Below are positions 52,842 through 61,769 of a DNA stretch of 64,000 bases, piece after piece. Within the stretch, counting starts at the first letter, position 1; each line of letters begins with the position of its first letter. This stretch comes from Ancylobacter aquaticus (GTDB taxonomy: Bacteria > Pseudomonadota > Alphaproteobacteria > Rhizobiales > Xanthobacteraceae): contig NZ_SMFY01000001.1 of NCBI RefSeq assembly GCF_004339465.1, positions 496,001 through 560,000 of the forward strand, in the 5' to 3' direction. Under the pieces are notes generated by a model. It searched no databases. It saw only the letters and a list, made by a program, of their open reading frames with translations, and had not been told where the DNA came from. The translations under genes and the position numbers were made by a program.

Positions 52842-53591
52842 TCACACCGCCGCCGCCCGGGCGGCATTGGCACGTTCGACCAGCGCCGCGCGCATCTCCT
52901 GCGCAGTGGTGACGCGCTGGCCGAAGTCGAGCCGGCGCACCTGCACCCCGTCCATCAGGTCGCAGCCCTCGGGGTCGAGGCCGGCCAGCTTCCAGTGGCC
53001 GGGGCCGGTGCCGATGAGATGGAGCGCATAGAGCTGGACAGCATCAGCATGGTCAGCATTCATGTGCGCGACCGCGCCTTCCTCGGCGGCCAGCACCCCG
53101 GCGGCATCGTCGACGCGGGTGGAGAGTGCGGCGCCCTCGACGTCCTTGATCCGCCCAAAGCCCGCGACCAGATGGGCGCTCTCCATCTCCATGCGGTAGA
53201 ACGCGAAATCGCTGAAGCCGACGAAGCCGGCCGCATCCGGGTGCCGGGCGAGAAAGCGGCGGCGCGCCGTGGCCAGCATGTCGGGAGCGCTGATGACCTC
53301 GATGCGGCCCTTCAGCCCGGCCCGGGCGCCCTGCAATTCGTCGCCCGGCCGATGCTCATCGACCAGCAGCGAGACGCGGGTGTCGCGCTGCAGGTTGGCG
53401 GTGTGGCGGGCGAGCCGGGAGAGCAGTAGCAGAGGGGCACCATCGGGCAGTGTAGCGAGCTGGACCAGCGAGGCGTAGGGGCCGCCATCGGCATCGAGGG
53501 TCGCCAGGGCGGCGGTCTGGCTTTCGCGGATCAGGCGCTTAACCGCTTGTGCGGGGTCAAAAGCGTCTGACGTGGAAGAGGACTCTGACAT
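52842..53591 (-). CDS. HugZ-like / pyridoxamine-phosphate-oxidase-fold protein
   Basis: A 249-residue cytoplasmic protein. The split-barrel domain occupies residues about 12-150 (ATLDADGGPYASLVQLATL, LLLSRLARHTANLQRDTRVSLL, and FLARHPDAAGFVGFSDFAFYRM). A C-terminal DUF2470-like domain follows (EEGAVAHMNADHADAVQLYA). This combination is found in HugZ-type haem-utilisation proteins and general FMN-binding proteins. The ATG at 53591 is preferred; an in-frame start 19 codons earlier has no ribosome site. It is divergent from chvI. Confidence 0.87.
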   Translation of the reverse strand: MSESSSTSDAFDPAQAVKRLIRESQTAALATLDADGGPYASLVQLATLPDGAPLLLLSRLARHTANLQRDTRVSLLVDEHRPGDELQGARAGLKGRIEVISAPDMLATARRRFLARHPDAAGFVGFSDFAFYRMEMESAHLVAGFGRIKDVEGAALSTRVDDAAGVLAAEEGAVAHMNADHADAVQLYALHLIGTGPGHWKLAGLDPEGCDLMDGVQVRRLDFGQRVTTAQEMRAALVERANAARAAAV

Positions 53592-53779
53592 GTGGAAAGG
53601 CTGCTCCCTATATGGCCAAGAGGTGTGCGTCGCCGTGCCCGCCGTCAAGCGCTTCGCCGCAATTGGCGGGCGGGAGCGAAACGCGCTAATTTCCGCTGAA
53701 TCAGTTTGCGTGTCACATTGTGGCCACGCCGGCGGGGTTCACCCCTTCGTGTACCGCCGCCGAACAGGAAAGTGCGCAG

Positions 53780-54478
53780 ATGCCGACCATCGCTCTCGTC
53801 GACGACGATCGCAACATTCTTACCTCCGTTTCCATCGCCCTGGAGTCGGAGGGCTATCGCATCCAGACGTATACCGACGGCGCCACCGCCCTGGACGGCT
53901 TCAAGACCAATCCGCCCGACCTCGCCATCTTCGATATCAAGATGCCGCGCATGGACGGCATGGAGCTGCTGCGCCGGCTGCGCCAGAAGAGCGACATGCC
54001 GGTGATCTTCCTCACCTCCAAGGATGACGAGATCGACGAATTGTTCGGCCTGAAGATGGGCGCCGACGACTTCATCAAGAAGCCGTTCTCCCAGCGCCTG
54101 CTGGTCGAGCGGGTGAAGGCGGTGCTGCGCCGCTTCGCCCCCAAGGATGGCAGCCTGCCGCGCGAGACCGACAGCGCCAAGGTGCTGGAGCGCGGCCTGC
54201 TGCGCATGGACCCAGAGCGCCACACCTGCACCTGGAAGGGCGACAACGTCACCCTAACCGTCACCGAGTTTCTCATCCTGCAGGCGCTCGCCACCCGCCC
54301 CGGCGTGGTGAAGAGCCGCAATGCGCTGATGGACGCGGCGTATGACGACCAAGTTTATGTCGACGACCGTACCATCGACAGCCACATCAAGCGGCTTCGC
54401 AAGAAGTTCAAGGTGACGGACGACAATTTCGAGATGATCGAGACGCTGTACGGCGTCGGCTACCGCTTCAAGGAGTAG
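53780..54478 (+). CDS. chvI: response regulator ChvI
   Basis: A 232-residue OmpR-class regulator. The receiver domain carries the phospho-acceptor Asp52 in [12 protein letters not shown] and the acidic pocket DDD at residues 8-10. The C-terminal winged helix (from about residue 130) has [18 protein letters not shown]. ChvI with ChvG responds to acid and envelope stress, controlled by ExoR in rhizobia, and governs exopolysaccharide, motility and virulence genes. ATG at 53780 gives the conserved [10 protein letters not shown] start; a longer frame upstream is not used. The sensor gene follows after 7 bases. Confidence 0.96.
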   Translation: MPTIALVDDDRNILTSVSIALESEGYRIQTYTDGATALDGFKTNPPDLAIFDIKMPRMDGMELLRRLRQKSDMPVIFLTSKDDEIDELFGLKMGADDFIKKPFSQRLLVERVKAVLRRFAPKDGSLPRETDSAKVLERGLLRMDPERHTCTWKGDNVTLTVTEFLILQALATRPGVVKSRNALMDAAYDDQVYVDDRTIDSHIKRLRKKFKVTDDNFEMIETLYGVGYRFKE

Positions 54479-54485
54479 CGGGTCC

Positions 54486-56423
54486 TTGCTCGATCCGGAA
54501 CTGACCCGGAATGGCGCCGGCCAGGCGGTCGTCGAGGACGGGGACCCGATGGACAGGTCCCGCTCGCCCGAACGGGCAGGGCTTCTCGGCGCCTTGCGCC
54601 GGGCGCGCAACTTCGTTGCGTTCAAGAGTTTTTCCAGCCTCACCCGCCGGATCGTGCTGCTCAACCTCGCGGGCATGTGCGTTCTGGTTTCGGGCATCCT
54701 CTACCTCTCCGAATTTCGAGCCGGCCTGATCGACGCGCGGGTGCAGAGCCTGATCGTGCAGGGCGAGATCATCGCCGGCGCCATCGCCGCCTCGGCGCAG
54801 GTCGAGACCAACGCCATCACCATCGACCCCGAGCGGCTGCTGGAGCTGAAGGCGGGCGAGAGTTACGGGCCTGGCGAAGAAGGCTTCGCCCCACTCGAAT
54901 TCCCGATCAATCCCGAGCGCGTTGCCCCGGTGCTCAAGCGCCTCGTGGAGCCCACCGGCACGCGGGCCCGGATCTATGACCGGGACGGTGCGCTGCTGCT
55001 CGATTCGCGCTCGCTTTATGCGCGCGGCGAAATCCTGCGCTTCGAAATGGCAGCGCCGACCACGCCCAAGCCCAACTGGATGGAGCGCGGCTGGAACAGC
55101 ATGAAGTTCTGGTTCGAGCGCGGCGACCTCCCGCTCTACAAGGAGCTGGGCCCCAATAACGGCAAGGGCTACCCGGCGGTGATAGAGGCGCTGCAGGGGC
55201 AGAAGGCCAGCGCCGTGCAGATCAACGACCGCGGGCAGGTCATCGTCTCGGTCGCCGTGCCGGTGCAGCGCTTCCGCGCCATTCTCGGTGTGCTGCTGCT
55301 CTCCACCCAGGGCGGCGAGATCGACGAGGCGGTGGCGGCCGAGCGGTTGGTCATCGTGCGCGTGTTTCTCGTGGCGATGGCGGTGATGGTGGTGCTTTCG
55401 CTTCTGCTCGCGGGCACCATTGCCGGGCCGGTGCGCAAACTGGCCGATGCCGCCGAACGGGTGCGCCGGCGGACCCGCTCGCGGGTCGAAATTCCCGATT
55501 TCACCAGCCGCTCGGACGAGATCGGACATCTCTCCGGGGCGCTGCGCGACATGACCGACGCGCTCTATTCGCGGATCGAGGCCATTGAGAGCTTTGCCGC
55601 CGACGTTTCGCACGAATTGAAGAACCCGCTCACCTCCCTGCGCTCCGCCGTGGAGACGCTGCCTCTTGCGAAGTCCGACGTCTCGCGCGGGCGGCTGCTG
55701 GAGGTGATCCAGCATGACGTGAAGCGCCTCGATCGCCTGATTACCGACATTTCCGACGCCTCGCGGCTCGATGCCGAACTGCAGCGGCAGGAATCCGAGC
55801 CGGTCGATCTTGTCCGGCTGCTCAACACCGTGGCTGGCGTGCACAATGACGTGCTGCGGGGCGACGGGGTGCGGGTGAGCCTCACCTTCGATCCGGCGCC
55901 GGGGCAGGGGCAAGGGGCGGTGACGGCCGCTACCTATGTCATCCCCGGCCATGATTCCCGCCTCGGCCAGGTGATCAACAACCTCATCGACAATGCCCGC
56001 TCCTTCTCTGCCAAGGACGGCGAGGTTCGCGTCGCCTGCCGGCGGAACCGCGACACCATTGAAATCATCGTCGACGATGACGGACCGGGCATTCCGCCGC
56101 ACGCGGTGAGCCGCATCTTCGAGCGCTTCTACACCGACCGGCCCGAGGAGCAGGGTTTCGGCCAGAACTCCGGGCTCGGCCTGTCGATCTCGCGCCAGAT
56201 CATCGAGGCCCATGGCGGACGCATCTGGGCGGAGAACCGTCCCGCAGAGGACCGCCCGCCACCGCCGGCCGCGAAGAAGCCGAGGGCCTCGCGCGCCAAG
56301 GCCAAGGTGGCCGCGCCGGCGGCTGTGACGACCGATGTGGTAAATGCGGAAGACGATATGCAGACGCCGCCGGCACCAAAATTCGCTGGCGCGCGCTTCG
56401 TCGTCCGCCTGCCGGCCAGTTGA
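54486..56423 (+). CDS. chvG: sensor histidine kinase ChvG (ExoS)
   Basis: A 645-residue inner-membrane kinase. Two membrane segments (about residues 56-80 and 298-318) flank a periplasmic sensor of about 215 residues. A HAMP linker follows (AGPVRKLADAAERVRRRTRS), then the H-box DVSHELKNPLTSLRSAVETL, N-box INNLIDNARSF, and G-boxes DDDGPGIP and GLGLSISRQI. The C-terminus is an Ala/Pro/Lys-rich tail. The TTG at 54486 has AGGAG 10 bases upstream. An ATG at 54549 (start MDRSRSPER) would give 624 residues and is an equally possible start. Confidence 0.95.
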   Translation: MLDPELTRNGAGQAVVEDGDPMDRSRSPERAGLLGALRRARNFVAFKSFSSLTRRIVLLNLAGMCVLVSGILYLSEFRAGLIDARVQSLIVQGEIIAGAIAASAQVETNAITIDPERLLELKAGESYGPGEEGFAPLEFPINPERVAPVLKRLVEPTGTRARIYDRDGALLLDSRSLYARGEILRFEMAAPTTPKPNWMERGWNSMKFWFERGDLPLYKELGPNNGKGYPAVIEALQGQKASAVQINDRGQVIVSVAVPVQRFRAILGVLLLSTQGGEIDEAVAAERLVIVRVFLVAMAVMVVLSLLLAGTIAGPVRKLADAAERVRRRTRSRVEIPDFTSRSDEIGHLSGALRDMTDALYSRIEAIESFAADVSHELKNPLTSLRSAVETLPLAKSDVSRGRLLEVIQHDVKRLDRLITDISDASRLDAELQRQESEPVDLVRLLNTVAGVHNDVLRGDGVRVSLTFDPAPGQGQGAVTAATYVIPGHDSRLGQVINNLIDNARSFSAKDGEVRVACRRNRDTIEIIVDDDGPGIPPHAVSRIFERFYTDRPEEQGFGQNSGLGLSISRQIIEAHGGRIWAENRPAEDRPPPPAAKKPRASRAKAKVAAPAAVTTDVVNAEDDMQTPPAPKFAGARFVVRLPAS

Positions 56424-56436
56424 GGCGCGGGAGGAC

Positions 56437-56916
56437 ATGGCGCAGGCGAAGGACAGCGCGGCGGCGGCTCTTCAGCCCACGGTGCACGCCTCTTGCGTCC
56501 GCATCGGCGACCGGGGGGTGCTGATCCGTGGTGCCTCGGGGGCGGGAAAGTCGCATCTGGCCTTCGCACTCATCCTGGCGGGGCGGGGCGGGCTGGCGCC
56601 GCCGGTCGAACTGGTGGCTGATGACCGAGTGTTTCTTTCGCGCCGGGGCGCCCGGCTGTTCGCCTCCGCGCCGCACTATCTCGCCGGGCTGATCGAGATA
56701 CGCGGCCTCGGCCTGCGGCGCCTGGCCTTCACGGCGGAGGCGGCGGTCGATCTGGTGGTCGATCTCGGCGCTGACGACGCGGCCCGCCTGCCGGAGCCCT
56801 CGGCGCGGCGTGTCGCGATCGAGGGGCTAGAAATCGAGCGTCTGCCGGTGTTTGCTGGCGGCGATGGGGTGCAGCAGGTGCTGGCGCTGCTCCTCACCGA
56901 GTCCGCGCCGGACTAG
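56437..56916 (+). CDS. hprK: HPr kinase/phosphorylase, short alphaproteobacterial form
   Basis: A 159-residue protein equal to the catalytic C-terminal domain of HprK only, the normal form in alphaproteobacteria. Walker A is GASGAGKSH (about residue 33). The Asp pair in VADDRVFLSRRG and the HprK signature IEIRGLGLRRLAF are present. It phosphorylates HPr on a serine and can reverse the reaction. Start ATG at 56437 follows GGGAGG directly. The gene lies 13 bases after chvG and upstream of EIIA-Man and HPr, coupling PTS signalling to the ChvGI locus. Confidence 0.95.
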   Translation: MAQAKDSAAAALQPTVHASCVRIGDRGVLIRGASGAGKSHLAFALILAGRGGLAPPVELVADDRVFLSRRGARLFASAPHYLAGLIEIRGLGLRRLAFTAEAAVDLVVDLGADDAARLPEPSARRVAIEGLEIERLPVFAGGDGVQQVLALLLTESAPD

Positions 56917-57097
56917 GTTCTCCCGGTGCGGCAGCGGGTCGCTTGCGGCCTCGCGCGGATTTTCCCCAGCGGTACTTGCCATTCATGTGCAGCGCAACGA
57001 TGATGTGCGCCCCGCAAAGGGGGCGGCGGGCACTCCCATCTCAATGCCTCCGGCAGTAGCATTGCAGTCGCGTCGAACCGACGTGCGGCGGAGCAAG

Positions 57098-57499
57098 ATG
57101 ATAGGTCTCGTACTCGTAACGCACGGACGCCTTGCCAGCGAATTCCGCGCCGCGCTCGAACATGTCATGGGACCGCAGTCCCACATCGAGACGATCACCA
57201 TTGGCCCTGACGATGACATTGAGCGGCGCCGGCAGGATATCGTCGATGCGGTCGCGGCGGTGAACAGCGGCGGCGGCGTGGTGATCCTCACCGACATGTT
57301 CGGCGGCACCCCATCCAATCTCGCCATCTCGGTCATGAACTCGCCGGATATCGAGGTGGTCGCCGGCATCAACCTGCCGATGCTGGTCAAGCTCGCCACC
57401 GTGCGCGGCGAGGTGCCGATGGGCGAGGCGGTGGCGCAGGCCCAGGAGGCAGGGCGCAAATACATCAACATCGCCAGCCGCGTACTGGCCGGAAAATGA
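57098..57499 (+). CDS. manX: PTS EIIA component, mannose family (regulatory)
   Basis: A 133-residue EIIA-Man domain protein. The phospho-acceptor His9 lies in LVLVTHGRLA, and TDMFGGTPSNLAI is the family signature. No EIIB, EIIC or EIID gene accompanies it, so it serves regulation through its phosphorylation state rather than sugar transport, as in other Hyphomicrobiales. The site GCGGAG precedes ATG at 57098. The stop overlaps the HPr start by 4 bases. Confidence 0.94.
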   Translation: MIGLVLVTHGRLASEFRAALEHVMGPQSHIETITIGPDDDIERRRQDIVDAVAAVNSGGGVVILTDMFGGTPSNLAISVMNSPDIEVVAGINLPMLVKLATVRGEVPMGEAVAQAQEAGRKYINIASRVLAGK

Positions 57500-57783
57500 G
57501 CGCCACCACGGACGCTCTGCGGCGGGAACTGGCCATCGTCAACAAGCGCGGGCTGCATGCGCGTGCCTCAGCGAAATTCGTGCAGACGGTGGAGCGCTTC
57601 GACGCGGATGTGCGCGTCACCCGCGCCGGCGAGACCGTCGGCGGCTCGTCCATCATGGGTCTGATGATGCTGGCGGCGGCGCCCGGCACGACCATTCTGG
57701 TGGAGGCCAGCGGCCCGCAGGCGCAGGCGGCCATCGAGGCGCTGGAGGCGCTCGTGTCCGACCGCTTCGGCGAAGGGGAATGA
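57496..57783 (+). CDS. ptsH: phosphocarrier protein HPr
   Basis: A 95-residue HPr. The active-site His21 lies in KRGLHARASAKFVQ. The regulatory serine is Ser52 in GGSSIMGLMML, equivalent to Ser46 of classical HPr and the target of the HprK encoded two genes upstream. It transfers phosphate from enzyme I to the EIIA-Man next to it. The overlap with manX indicates one transcript. Confidence 0.95.
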   Translation: MSATTDALRRELAIVNKRGLHARASAKFVQTVERFDADVRVTRAGETVGGSSIMGLMMLAAAPGTTILVEASGPQAQAAIEALEALVSDRFGEGE

Positions 57784-57818
57784 GCCCGCCGCGCTCGCAC
57801 TCTTCAATCTCACACGTC

Positions 57819-57838
57819 ATATAAAGACATCTTTATAT
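57819..57838. promoter_or_regulatory. palindromic operator candidate upstream of ahcY
   Basis: ATATAAAGA-CA-TCTTTATAT has two perfect 9-base arms and lies 85 bases before the ahcY start in an otherwise short intergenic region. The form and position recall ArsR-type methionine-cycle regulators (SahR-like) of proteobacteria; that link is from memory and is inference. No riboswitch-like fold was recognised in this leader. Confidence 0.55.
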
Positions 57839-57923
57839 CGTTATTGTATTTGCGGAGCGCGGCTGCTATCACCCCAGCCAGCTCATCCGCACCGCTTTGC
57901 GTCAGGCAGCAGGGAAATCCATC

Positions 57924-59336
57924 ATGGCCTTTGCCACCGACTACATCGTCAAGGACATCAACCTCGCCCCGTTCGGCCGCAAGGAACTCTCGATCGCCGA
58001 GACCGAAATGCCGGGCCTGATGGCCACCCGTGAGGAATACGGCCCCGCGCAGCCGCTCAAGGGCGCGCGCATCGCGGGCTCGCTGCACATGACCATCCAG
58101 ACCGGCGTGCTGATCGAGACGCTGGTCGCGCTCGGCGCCGATGTGCGCTGGGTGTCGTGCAACATCTATTCGACGCAGGACCACGCGGCTGCCGCCATCG
58201 CCGCCGCCGGCGTGCCGGTGTTCGCCATCAAGGGCGAGACGCTGACCGAATACTGGGACTACACCGCCAAGCTGTTCGACTGGCATGGCGGCGGCTACCC
58301 CAACATGATCCTCGATGATGGCGGCGACGCCACCATGTATGTCCATCTCGGCCTGCGCGCCGAGAATGGCGACACCGCCTTCCTCGACGCGCCCGGCTCG
58401 GAAGAAGAGGAAGTGTTCTTCGCCCTGCTGAAGAAGCAGCTGAAGGAGAAGCCCAAGGGCTACTTCAAGGCGATCGCCGACAGCATCCAGGGCGTCTCGG
58501 AAGAGACGACCACGGGCGTGCATCGCCTGTACGACATGCAGAAGGCCGGCACGCTGCTGTGGCCTGCCATCAACGTCAATGACAGCGTCACCAAGTCGAA
58601 GTTCGACAACCTCTATGGCTGCCGTGAATCGCTGGTCGACGGCATCCGCCGCGGCACCGACGTCATGATGTCCGGCAAGGTCGCCATGGTTGCCGGCTTC
58701 GGCGATGTCGGCAAGGGCTCGGCGGCTTCGCTGCGCCAGGCCGGCTGCCGCGTGATGGTCTCCGAAGTCGACCCGATCTGCGCGCTGCAGGCGGCGATGG
58801 AGGGCTATCAGGTCGTGACCATGGAAGAGGCGGCACCGATTGCCGATATCTTCGTCACCGCCACCGGCAACAAGGACATCATCACCATCGAGCACATGCG
58901 CGCGATGAAGGACCGGGCGATCGTCTGCAACATCGGCCACTTCGACAACGAGATTCAGATCGCGTCGCTGAAGAACCTGAAGTGGGACAACATCAAGCCG
59001 CAGGTCGATGAGATCACCTTTGCCGACGGCAAGCGCATGATCCTGCTGTCTGAGGGACGTTTGGTGAACCTTGGCAACGCCATGGGTCACCCGTCCTTCG
59101 TGATGTCGGCCTCGTTCACCAACCAGACGCTGGCGCAGATCGAGCTTTACGCCAACAATAAGGACGGCAAGTACAAGAAGGAAGTGTACGTGCTGCCGAA
59201 GTCGCTGGACGAGAAGGTGGCCATGCTGCACCTCGCCAAGATCGGTGTGAACCTCACCAAGCTGCGCCCCGACCAGGCCGAGTATATCGGCGTGACGGTG
59301 GAAGGCCCCTTCAAGTCGGACCACTACCGCTACTGA
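57924..59336 (+). CDS. ahcY: adenosylhomocysteinase
   Basis: A 470-residue NAD-dependent enzyme that splits S-adenosylhomocysteine to adenosine and homocysteine. Landmarks are [30 protein letters not shown], the [10 protein letters not shown] segment, [17 protein letters not shown], the Rossmann loop [17 protein letters not shown] and the C-terminal KSDHYRY. A 40-residue insertion typical of the bacterial form is present near [19 protein letters not shown] at 57924 gives the conserved start. Its position after ptsH is the common Hyphomicrobiales order. Confidence 0.97.
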   Translation: MAFATDYIVKDINLAPFGRKELSIAETEMPGLMATREEYGPAQPLKGARIAGSLHMTIQTGVLIETLVALGADVRWVSCNIYSTQDHAAAAIAAAGVPVFAIKGETLTEYWDYTAKLFDWHGGGYPNMILDDGGDATMYVHLGLRAENGDTAFLDAPGSEEEEVFFALLKKQLKEKPKGYFKAIADSIQGVSEETTTGVHRLYDMQKAGTLLWPAINVNDSVTKSKFDNLYGCRESLVDGIRRGTDVMMSGKVAMVAGFGDVGKGSAASLRQAGCRVMVSEVDPICALQAAMEGYQVVTMEEAAPIADIFVTATGNKDIITIEHMRAMKDRAIVCNIGHFDNEIQIASLKNLKWDNIKPQVDEITFADGKRMILLSEGRLVNLGNAMGHPSFVMSASFTNQTLAQIELYANNKDGKYKKEVYVLPKSLDEKVAMLHLAKIGVNLTKLRPDQAEYIGVTVEGPFKSDHYRY

Positions 59337-59362
59337 GCGACCGGAGGCGAGCGTGAATGATG

Positions 59363-59391
59363 AAAGGGCGCCCGCCGGGCGCCCTTTTTAT
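59363..59391 (+). terminator. rho-independent terminator of ahcY
   Basis: AAAGGGCGCCCG and CGGGCGCCCTTTTT form a stem of at least 9 base pairs followed by a T-run. The T-run overlaps the stop codon of the convergent membrane-protein gene, and the A-run on the other side allows it to work in both directions. Confidence 0.9.
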
Positions 59392-60707
59392 TTGGGCAGC
59401 AGCGGTTTCCCCAGCGGCGACAGGTAATCGAACTGGGTGCCGAGGCGCGTGACCACGGTTTCCCATACTTGCCGCAGCCGGTGGACGTGAAGGTCGTCCA
59501 TCATCACCGTGAAGAGGTGGACGAGGTCGTCGTCGGACAATTCGATGGGCGCCTGTCCTTCAGGCAGGTGTCCCGCCGTTTTCTGTTCGGGCGGCATGAC
59601 AATGTCGGCAATCCCGCGGCGGATGGCGGGCGACGAGCCGTGGTGCAGTGTGGCCCGCTCGAGGTCGAAGATCGTCCGAATGTTGCGAAGACGAAGATCG
59701 AGGAACGCTTCCGGCCCGACGATGGTGCATAATTGCGCCTGCGCCACCCAGTCGATCGACTCGTAGAAGCCGAAGGGCGTCTCGACGTGCAGCAGGATCG
59801 GGTTGAAAGTGGCGAGGTTTTGAACGTCGTAGATCACCAGCTCTTCGAGACGGAAGGCTGAGCCGGCGTCGATCCCGTCGATCAATTGGATCGGGACGAT
59901 GGGCGATTTGGGCAGCAGGTCCTGCCTGTGCCCCTTCACGTAAAGCGGCAAGCGGGAGAGCACATAGCGCAGTCCGAATTCCGGGAAAAACCCGAAGGCG
60001 AAGCCGATTATGTACCAGGCAGATCCGAACTCTCGAAACATCGGCAGGTCGGGGGAAAAGCGCCATAGCGCCATGACGGTGGCAAGTGCGAACAGCATAT
60101 GCACCGTCACCCGCAGAAAGGTCAGCGGACCCAACTCGAAATTGGTCACGGCGCGCAACAGATAGTGCAGCGAGAACAGGATGCCGCCGGCGAAAGTGAA
60201 GGCGAGTATCGTTAAGGCGTCAGCGAAGTCACATTCCGTCACAGTTCCGGGCATTGCCAAGGGTGCGGCCGGCGCCGCTTCAGCGGGTAATGCCGCAGGC
60301 GCCGCCTGTGGCTCCAGCGTGTTTTGAGTGGCCGGCAGAGGCGGGCACTTCTCCAGATTGGTCATGAACAGGAGTGGATGGAACAGCGCCCCCCTCGTGG
60401 CTGTCGTTCCGTCGAAGACGGTGTCCACTGGGGTCAGTATAATGCCGATTCCGATCGTGGATATCATCATATAGGGTATCGCGCTGAATATAAGTTGGCG
60501 CGCTTTTATCTTATTCTCAGCTTGATCGTATTTTGACTTAACTAATTCGAGCGAGGGATTTTTGGTTGGGAACTGAAATGCTTTTTCGAGTTCTATGATT
60601 ATGCCGATGCGTTCAGCGCGTATATTGCCTCGAATGGCAATTACAATGAGCGGAAACGCAATGGCGATCAGGGCAGCGACTGCCCAAACATAATAGTGGC
60701 CGGTCAT
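59388..60707 (-). CDS. multi-pass membrane protein of unknown function
   Basis: A 439-residue protein. A first hydrophobic segment lies at residues about 8-26, and others near 75-95, 165-185, 205-225 and 232-250. Residues 250-439 form a soluble domain (IDGIDAGSAFRLEELVIYDVQNLATF, ETPFGFYESIDWVAQAQL, then an IRTIFDLERATL segment). The pattern is reminiscent of a helix-hairpin-helix-like scaffold, but I know no named family. The first third is richer in A/T than neighbours, hinting at transfer. The ATG at 60707 has GGGGG upstream; a GTG at 60731 has none. Confidence 0.6.
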   Translation of the reverse strand: MTGHYYVWAVAALIAIAFPLIVIAIRGNIRAERIGIIIELEKAFQFPTKNPSLELVKSKYDQAENKIKARQLIFSAIPYMMISTIGIGIILTPVDTVFDGTTATRGALFHPLLFMTNLEKCPPLPATQNTLEPQAAPAALPAEAAPAAPLAMPGTVTECDFADALTILAFTFAGGILFSLHYLLRAVTNFELGPLTFLRVTVHMLFALATVMALWRFSPDLPMFREFGSAWYIIGFAFGFFPEFGLRYVLSRLPLYVKGHRQDLLPKSPIVPIQLIDGIDAGSAFRLEELVIYDVQNLATFNPILLHVETPFGFYESIDWVAQAQLCTIVGPEAFLDLRLRNIRTIFDLERATLHHGSSPAIRRGIADIVMPPEQKTAGHLPEGQAPIELSDDDLVHLFTVMMDDLHVHRLRQVWETVVTRLGTQFDYLSPLGKPLLPK

Positions 60708-60777
60708 AGCAGCCCCCAAACTGAGAGCCACAACTATAAATTGTTTTATTTAAAAAACACAACCATATAAATTTCGC

Positions 60778-61263
60778 TCACAACTCTCTCTGCACGAAGA
60801 CGAGATCGAGCCGCCGGCCGAACTTGGTGCCGATGCCGGGCATGCAGCCGGTTTCCCGAAAGCCGAGGCGGGCGTGCAGGGCGAGGGAGGCCTCGTTGCC
60901 GCCGGTGACGCCGCCGATCATCACCTTCTTGCCGAGCGCCCGGGCCGGGGCGAACAGGGCTTCCACCAGCGCTCGCCCCAGCCCGCGCCCGCGCGCCGCC
61001 TCCGCCACATAGACCGAATGCTCGACGCTGATGCGGAAGCCCTCGAAGGGGCGGAAGTCGCCGAAGCTGGCATAGCCCAGCACCTCGCCCGCCTCCGCAG
61101 CGACGATGACCGGGTAGCCGCGCCCCTGCCGGTCACGCAGCCAGGCGAGGCGGTTGGCGAGATCGGTCGGGGTGTCGTTCCAGATCGCTGTCGAGTTCAG
61201 CACGGCGTGATTGTAGATGGCGAGAATGCCGGCGAGATCGTCTTCCACCGCGTCGCGTAGCAT
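60778..61263 (-). CDS. GNAT N-acetyltransferase (phosphinothricin acetyltransferase-like)
   Basis: A 161-residue acetyltransferase. The N-terminal block LRDAVEDDLAGILAIYNHAV and STAIWNDTP are typical of the PAT/Pat-like group. The acetyl-CoA loop is ARGRGLGRALVEAL, followed by VTGGNEASLALHARLGFRETG. Substrate is probably an amino-acid-like amine; resistance to phosphinothricin-type compounds is possible but unproven. ATG at 61263 has GGGGGA 5 bases upstream; a start two codons earlier is too near that site. Confidence 0.88.
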   Translation of the reverse strand: MLRDAVEDDLAGILAIYNHAVLNSTAIWNDTPTDLANRLAWLRDRQGRGYPVIVAAEAGEVLGYASFGDFRPFEGFRISVEHSVYVAEAARGRGLGRALVEALFAPARALGKKVMIGGVTGGNEASLALHARLGFRETGCMPGIGTKFGRRLDLVFVQREL

Positions 61264-61422
61264 CGGCATCCCCCGTTCTGGTCCCGGCCCGCGGCCCCTC
61301 CGATGGGAAGGGCTCCGGACGCCGTGTCATTGAAATTGCACATGCGGCGCTGGAATGCCGCGTGCCGGCTCCCCATATCGCATTTTCGCGGGGTGACCGC
61401 GTCAGGAGGAAAGACCTAAAGG

Positions 61423-61734
61423 ATGAGCTCGACCGACCCGTTCGATCGTATGCGTTTCACTGTCCGAAAAGTGAGCTGGTGGCAGGTGGCGCTCGTCGTC
61501 GCCGTCGCGCTGGCGCTCGGCACCGCGCTGGCGCTGGTGGCGGCCAGCGTGTTCCTTGTTGTCTTTCCCATCATCGTGATCGCCGGTCTGGCTTATCGCC
61601 TGTTCGGCGGGCGCCGGCGCACCGGCCGCAGCGGGGGCCCCGATATTATCGAGGCCGAATACCGCGTCTTGTCGCCGGAAGAGGCGGCGCGCGCCGACCG
61701 GGACCGCTGGGATTCCGACCGCCGGGTGCGCTGA
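61423..61734 (+). CDS. small membrane protein of unknown function
   Basis: A 103-residue protein with one long or two closely spaced membrane segments (residues about 17-65, VALVVAVALALGTALALVAA, then VFLVVFPIIVIAGLAYRLFG). A basic loop and an acidic C-terminal tail (DIIEAEYRVLSPEEAARADRD) follow. A strong AGGAGG lies about 17 bases and AAAGG about 5 bases upstream of the ATG. No family recognised; similar short proteins occur widely in Hyphomicrobiales genomes. Confidence 0.75.
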   Translation: MSSTDPFDRMRFTVRKVSWWQVALVVAVALALGTALALVAASVFLVVFPIIVIAGLAYRLFGGRRRTGRSGGPDIIEAEYRVLSPEEAARADRDRWDSDRRVR

Positions 61735-61769
61735 GAAAAGCGGCGCGCCCCTGAGGCGACCGCATCGCC

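Noticed and set aside
57784-57923. Possible SAH riboswitch in the ahcY leader
   Set aside because: The 140-base leader lacks the conserved core I would expect, and the palindrome explains regulation better.
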